DNA of 64,000 nt. Source: Ruminococcus sp. Lineage in GTDB: Bacteria; Bacillota; Clostridia; Oscillospirales; Ruminococcaceae. Under the pieces are notes generated by a model that worked only from the letters and a program-made list of their open reading frames with translations, did no database searches and was not told the DNA's origin. Position 1 is the stretch's first letter. The number at the start of each line of letters is the position of its first letter. A program made the translations under genes and the position numbers. The stretch is taken from positions 1 through 64,000 of the forward strand of contig SVNP01000006.1 of the NCBI GenBank assembly GCA_015066805.1, read 5' to 3'. Below, piece after piece: positions 60,084 to 64,000 of the stretch.

Positions 60084-61382
60084 TCAGGATTGCAAGGGGA
60101 TCAGACGATGCTCTTCATTGATCTGCCAGACGGTCGTAGTGCCTGTGGATGCTCTGCCGCCCGGCATATCAACCGGATGCACCAAATGCACAACCGCATT
60201 GAGCTGCTCTACCGCATCGGCAGAGTCACCTGCCCCCGTTGAAAAGCACATCAAGATCAGATCATTTTGCATTGCAACGGCAGGGGGCAGCGCAGGGCTT
60301 TGCGCCAAGGCATATCCGGAACGGAAGCCGCCGCGCAGCAGCCGTACCGATTCGGTTGCCACCTGCTCCGGCATATCCGCAGAAAACTGTGTCCACGCTG
60401 CATTTTCATCCTGATAGTACAGCACACAGGGGTACCCCTGCCGCAAACACAGCGAAAGCATACCCAATGCACCCTCGATCAGAAGCTGCTCCGCCGCCAG
60501 GCATTTTTTCATGGAGCCCCAAGAGGGATTCCGATGAAAGTCCAGAATGACTGTCAGCTTTGCCAGTGCGGCAGGCTCGTCCTTTCGCACCATAAGTCTG
60601 TGCCGCTTGGAAGAGAGCTTCCAGTTTACCCGTTTCAGGGAATCGCCCGGGAAATAATCTCGGTGCTCGTAGCCCGGCGTGGCAGAGGCGGAAAACACAG
60701 GTGTGGCTTCACTTTCTTCATCGGCTGTCACGGCCTCGTTTGCCACACTCTGGAACAGGCGGTTATCAGGCTGTATGGAAGGGATCATGGGCAAGATCAG
60801 CACAGAAGCACGGGGCTCCTTATGCAAACGGAAACGGAACAGCCGCAGAAAATCCGTCAGCTCACCGTGAGAGATCCATACCTCACCGCTGCCGCAATAG
60901 CGGGTATCCAGCAGGATCTTGCAGGTATATTCCCGCTGCAGCCCCATGGTAAAGCAAAAGGGCAGCATATCGGGGGTATGCTGAACGGCACAATGCTTTT
61001 CATACAAACGCAGTGCATGATGGTACCGCAATTCCCCCAGAAAAGCATTGGGATCACACATCGGCGGCTCAGGCAGCTCTGCCGCCGAAGCATTTAAAGG
61101 GGCAAAATGTGCATCGGCATAAAACCGCAGCCGTAAAAAGGGCATGGGCAAGGGGGTTTTCTTGGTCAGGGTCAGAGAAGCCTCTATCTGCTTGCCCTTG
61201 CTGCATTCATCGGGCAACTGAATCCGGATCTCCATTCCCCGTTTGCCGATGAGTGTCAGGGACAGAGAAAGCAGCGGCATCACCAGCAAAAAAGCAAGCA
61301 TCATTACACCAATGCCGCCGTCCAGATACAGTGTAAACATCAGCGCAATGCCAATGGCCGCCAGATATCCTACGGGGATCAT
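60084..61382 (-). CDS. DUF58 domain membrane protein
   Basis: 432 residues. Two close membrane helices at the N-terminus (VGYLAAIGIALMFTLY, then GVMMLAFLLVMPLL), then a beta-rich domain and the DUF58 signature YEHRDYFPGDSLKRVNWKLS followed by KRHRLMVRKDEPAALAKLTV, a vWA-like core. ATGA overlap with the moxR gene. DUF58 proteins are partners of MoxR ATPases in building or activating an envelope complex. Confidence 0.92.
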   Translation of the reverse strand: MIPVGYLAAIGIALMFTLYLDGGIGVMMLAFLLVMPLLSLSLTLIGKRGMEIRIQLPDECSKGKQIEASLTLTKKTPLPMPFLRLRFYADAHFAPLNASAAELPEPPMCDPNAFLGELRYHHALRLYEKHCAVQHTPDMLPFCFTMGLQREYTCKILLDTRYCGSGEVWISHGELTDFLRLFRFRLHKEPRASVLILPMIPSIQPDNRLFQSVANEAVTADEESEATPVFSASATPGYEHRDYFPGDSLKRVNWKLSSKRHRLMVRKDEPAALAKLTVILDFHRNPSWGSMKKCLAAEQLLIEGALGMLSLCLRQGYPCVLYYQDENAAWTQFSADMPEQVATESVRLLRGGFRSGYALAQSPALPPAVAMQNDLILMCFSTGAGDSADAVEQLNAVVHLVHPVDMPGGRASTGTTTVWQINEEHRLIPLQS

Positions 61383-62317
61383 GAAGCATCCACCGGTACA
61401 GCAACGGCAGCCAGAACATCCTTTACCACGGCTGCACCATCTGTATAGCGGGATTTACCCTTGGGCGAAAGGATCAGACGGTGCGACAGAACGCTTTCCG
61501 CCATGACCTTTACATCATCGGGCAGGGCATAGCTTCTGCCATCCAGAAATGCATTGGCCTTAACAGCCTTAAACAACGCAATAGAACCGCGGGGGCTGGC
61601 TCCCAGCACCAGTGCATCATGATGACGGGTAGCATCTGCAATCCGAAGAATATACCGCCGTACCGGCTCACTGACAGTGATCTCCTGCACTGCTGCCTGC
61701 AATGCCAGAATATCCTCAGGACAAAGCACGGCCTTTTCAATGTTGCGGATGGGATTGCGGTGCTCGGTACGGGCAAGAATCATCAGCTCCTCATCCTCGG
61801 TGGGGTAGCCCATGCTGATCCGCATAAAGAAACGGTCCATCTGTGCTTCGGGCAGATGGAAGGTACCGTAGGTTTCCACGGGATTCTGGGTGGCAAGCAC
61901 CATAAAGGGCTTGGGCAGCGGATGTGTTGCACCGTCAATGGAGATCTGCTGCTCCTCCATAACTTCCAGCAGGCTGGACTGCACCTTGGGAGAGGCACGG
62001 TTGATCTCATCGGCAAGGAGAAAATTACACATGGCAGCACCGGGACGGTACTCCAGTTCAAAGGTCTGCTGGTTGACCAGCGTAAAGCCGGTAATATCCG
62101 AGGGCATGACATCGGGGGTAAGCTGAATACGGTTGAAGGTTCCGCCCACAGACCGTGCCAGTGCCGCTGCGATCTGGGTTTTGCCCACGCCGGGAACGTC
62201 CTCGATGAGAATATGGCCGCCGCACAGCAGTCCGGCGATGACACAGCGCACAGGCTGTTCTTTTCCTACAATTACAGAGGAGATACTGTCTTTCAGTGCT
62301 TGTATTTTCGTATGCAT
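61379..62317 (-). CDS. MoxR family AAA+ ATPase
   Basis: 312 residues. Walker A IEDVPGVGKTQIAAALA, the RIQLTPDVMPSDITGF block, Walker B NFLLADEINRASPKVQSSLL, sensor-1 VLATQNPVETYGTFHLPEAQ with the arginine finger region, and the C-terminal lid LGASPRGSIALFKAVKA. A chaperone-like ATPase that probably activates the DUF58/transglutaminase partners. First gene of the minus-strand operon; AAAGGA upstream of the ATG. Confidence 0.95.
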   Translation of the reverse strand: MHTKIQALKDSISSVIVGKEQPVRCVIAGLLCGGHILIEDVPGVGKTQIAAALARSVGGTFNRIQLTPDVMPSDITGFTLVNQQTFELEYRPGAAMCNFLLADEINRASPKVQSSLLEVMEEQQISIDGATHPLPKPFMVLATQNPVETYGTFHLPEAQMDRFFMRISMGYPTEDEELMILARTEHRNPIRNIEKAVLCPEDILALQAAVQEITVSEPVRRYILRIADATRHHDALVLGASPRGSIALFKAVKANAFLDGRSYALPDDVKVMAESVLSHRLILSPKGKSRYTDGAAVVKDVLAAVAVPVDAS

Positions 62318-62397
62318 GACATAATATCCTTTCCTGTTATCTTTGCGTCGCCTGCCTCAATGCCCTTTCGGCAACATGGGGCAGTTCTCCTGATACC

Positions 62398-62426
62398 ATT
62401 ATATGATATTTTGTGGAAAAAAGCAA
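62398..62426 (-). promoter_or_regulatory. Promoter of the MoxR operon
   Basis: Minus strand TTGCTT (62426-62421), 17-base spacer, TATAAT (62403-62398). Confidence 0.8.
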
Positions 62427-62481
62427 GTATAATTTGCATTTTCCTGTCAACCCATGCCAAAGCATAATCGTGATAAAGCTC

Positions 62482-62510
62482 TTGACAGCAGCAGGGAAAA
62501 CAGCTATAAT
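62482..62510 (+). promoter_or_regulatory. Promoter of the zinc-ribbon/TM2 gene
   Basis: TTGACA (62482-62487), 17-base spacer, TATAAT (62505-62510). Confidence 0.93.
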
Positions 62511-62572
62511 ATATGTGTATGCCTGTGCGATCCCGCACAGCGCACCCGCCAAGCAAGGAGGAACAAAATCCC

Positions 62573-63244
62573 ATGAAACAAAATGAGCTTACACAGCGGT
62601 TCTGCCGCAACTGTGCCACTATTCTCACCGATACCGACATCTGCTGCCCCCAGTGCGGCTTTGCCGTAGGTACCGGTATGCGATTCTGCCCCTATTGCGG
62701 TGATCCTGCCGCCGTGGGAGCCACCACCTGTACCACCTGCTGCCAGCCGCTGATGCAGACCGACAGCGCTTCCGTGCGGAGCACTGCCGCACCCACCATG
62801 GCAGATGCCAATGTTGCCTATGCGCCGCCTCCCGTACAGCAGCAGCCTGTTTACCCCCAGGCAGCGCCGCCCCCTGTACAGCGGCAGACAGTACATCCGC
62901 AGGCGGCACCGCCCCCTGTGCAGTATGTACCGAACAATCAGCAGGGTGGCTACGCTTACCGCAACGGTGCCATGCCCCAGAACACCGTCAGCTACAACAC
63001 CTACACCGCAAACGCACAAAAATCCAAGATCACAGGCGGTATTCTCGGTATCTTTCTGGGAATGTTCGGCGTGCATAACTTTTACCTGGGCTATACCGGC
63101 AAGGCAGTTGCACAACTGCTGCTTACGCTGCTTTCCTGCTTTATGCTCTCCCCCATTACAGAGATCTGGGGGCTGATCGAGGGCATTATGATCCTCGCAG
63201 GCAGCATCTCCACCGACGGAAAAGGTGTGCCCCTGAAGGATTGA
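62573..63244 (+). CDS. Zinc-ribbon and TM2 domain protein
   Basis: 223 residues. Two N-terminal zinc ribbons: FCRNCATILTDTDICCPQCG and FCPYCGDPAAVGATTCTTC. Then a Pro/Gln/Tyr-rich low-complexity linker with repeated QAAPPPVQ, and a C-terminal TM2 domain (ITGGILGIFLGMFGVHNFYL, two helices, FMLSPITEIWGLIEGIMIL). AAGGAGG precedes the ATG at 62573. TM2 proteins are widespread small membrane proteins of unclear function. Confidence 0.92.
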   Translation: MKQNELTQRFCRNCATILTDTDICCPQCGFAVGTGMRFCPYCGDPAAVGATTCTTCCQPLMQTDSASVRSTAAPTMADANVAYAPPPVQQQPVYPQAAPPPVQRQTVHPQAAPPPVQYVPNNQQGGYAYRNGAMPQNTVSYNTYTANAQKSKITGGILGIFLGMFGVHNFYLGYTGKAVAQLLLTLLSCFMLSPITEIWGLIEGIMILAGSISTDGKGVPLKD

Positions 63245-63334
63245 TCCGCCACGGGGATTTCACGGAATTTTCCTTTGGCAGACACAAAAACCACTGTTAC
63301 TTTCAGTTTGTTTTAAGAATACGGCTCTATAATG

Positions 63335-63441
63335 AAAGCATCATCGGGGCAGACCCGATGCATGAGCAACAGAAAAAAGGAGGGAGCCGTGCCAAATGAC
63401 CCGCCGATGACGGCGGCATCATTCCAAGGCACGCAGGAAAC
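63335..63441 (+). promoter_or_regulatory. Structured leader of the VTC-domain gene
   Basis: Just after a TATAAT (63328-63333, no good -35) lie CATCGGG/CCCGATG, then a strong AAAAGGAGGG, then CCGCC/GGCGG nested inside a GTGCC/GGCAC pairing that reaches to the VTC start. The strong Shine-Dalgarno serves an overlapping short ORF rather than the VTC gene. Confidence 0.5.
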
Positions 63442-63475
63442 ATGGCTATCAGCACCTTTCAGCGCCGTGAAGTGA
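63389..63475 (+). CDS. 28-codon leader ORF overlapping the VTC start
   Basis: GTG start 5 bases after AAGGAGGG; begins VPNDPPMTAASFQGTQ and stops at 63473-63475, inside the VTC coding region in a different frame. The VTC gene itself has only AGGAAA before its ATG, so its translation may depend on ribosomes terminating here. A single frameshift would not simply extend the VTC protein, because its own frame is closed by a TGA at 63397. Confidence 0.35.
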   Translation: MPNDPPMTAASFQGTQETWLSAPFSAVK

Positions 63476-64000
63476 AATATCTGCTCTCCATGGAGCAGTT
63501 TGAAGCCCTTCTCCCCATCATTCACGAGCATATGAACCCCGATAAATACTGTGTGGACGGCAAGGAATACGGCATCTACAACATTTATTACGATACCCCC
63601 GACAACTTCCTGATCCGCACCTCCATCGAGAAGCCCTATTACAAGGAGAAACTGCGGCTGCGCAGCTACTACTCCCCCGCATCTCCCGATGACACTGTTT
63701 TCCTTGAGGTCAAAAAGAAGATCGGCGGCATTGTGACCAAGCGGCGTGTGGCAATGACCCTGCGGGAGGCAGAAACCTATCTGCAGACCAGAGTCAAGCC
63801 CTACTACGAGCGTTTTATCGACCAGCAGGTGATGAAGGAATTTGATGTGTTCCTCAACCACTACGACTGCGCTCCCAAGCAATACATCAGCTACCAGCGT
63901 GCCGCATTCTTCGGCAAGGAGGATAAAAACTTCCGCCTGACCTTTGACCGCCGGATCACCGCCCGCCGTGAGGATGTTTCTCTGAGCAGAGAAAGCTACG
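63442..64000 (+). CDS. VTC domain (polyphosphate polymerase-type) protein, 3' truncated by window edge
   Basis: 186 N-terminal residues are visible. MAISTFQRREVKYLLSMEQF has the basic/ExK pattern of triphosphate-tunnel VTC domains, followed by YNIYYDTPDNFLIRTSI, KEKLRLRSYYSP, VFLEVKKKIGGIVTKRRV and LTFDRRITARRED, which supply alternating Lys/Arg and Glu residues lining the tunnel. VTC-type domains make polyphosphate from nucleotides in yeast; in ruminococci similar genes often precede CotH-like or dockerin proteins (from memory). The frame is open to the end. Confidence 0.88.
   Translation, partial: MAISTFQRREVKYLLSMEQFEALLPIIHEHMNPDKYCVDGKEYGIYNIYYDTPDNFLIRTSIEKPYYKEKLRLRSYYSPASPDDTVFLEVKKKIGGIVTKRRVAMTLREAETYLQTRVKPYYERFIDQQVMKEFDVFLNHYDCAPKQYISYQRAAFFGKEDKNFRLTFDRRITARREDVSLSRESY

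Overview
The window looks like chromosomal DNA of a cellulolytic Ruminococcus-type gut anaerobe (Oscillospiraceae, Clostridia). Reasons seen in the sequence: several secreted proteins end in dockerin-type calcium-loop repeats; one large protein carries six cohesin-like modules; there are GH74, GH5 and double CE12 enzymes; a T-box leader, strong AAGGAGG-type ribosome binding sites and consensus TTGACA-17-TATAAT promoters are of Firmicutes type; and a spore protease gene (gpr) is present. The species assignment is inference.

Layout. 1-7,400: end of rplA, tRNA-Lys, a T-box controlled ridA-leuA operon, small membrane proteins, a PstS-like protein, a SanA/YdcF protein, an AT-richer lipoprotein and tRNA-Arg. 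7,450-15,800: a three-gene biotin-dependent transcarboxylase-like operon (12S, 1.3S, 5S-like), metA with an unusual leader and TTG start, and a DUF2975-XRE-DUF4173-DUF2809-flavodoxin membrane operon. 15,800-21,500 (minus strand): tatD, then a 2-hydroxyacyl-CoA dehydratase/activase protein split over several genes, the first with an apparent ACG start. 21,660-32,430: plant-polysaccharide genes (GH74-dockerin; CE12-CBM13-dockerin-CBM35-CE12; a GH5 lipoprotein) mixed with a cyclophilin lipoprotein and an HtrA protease. 32,440-42,600: an FAD oxidoreductase, a YetF/DUF4363 pair, rpsT with a long structured leader divergent from gpr, an orphan sugar-binding lipoprotein, a huge leucine-rich-repeat protein without signal peptide, and a GtrA protein.

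42,600-55,300 is the most unusual part. A secreted protein with an atypical dockerin-like C-terminus, an orphan structured RNA and tRNA-Val precede a six-gene run: a SipW-type signal peptidase, four TasA/camelysin-type proteins (two with beta-helix-like C-terminal halves), and a 1515-residue scaffoldin-like protein. That protein has a SipW-type signal peptide, pilin-like isopeptide domains, six cohesin-like modules and a C-terminal dockerin-like region. This suggests a matrix-fibre system that displays cellulosomal enzymes. 55,280-62,430 (minus strand) is a MoxR-DUF58-transglutaminase operon ending in a C39/SH3b/dockerin protein, so the dockerin network reaches into cell-envelope functions. 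The window closes with a zinc-ribbon/TM2 protein and the start of a VTC polyphosphate-polymerase-type gene behind an overlapping leader ORF.

Start codons were chosen by Shine-Dalgarno spacing wherever several in-frame starts existed. All domain calls come from reading motifs; no database search was run.
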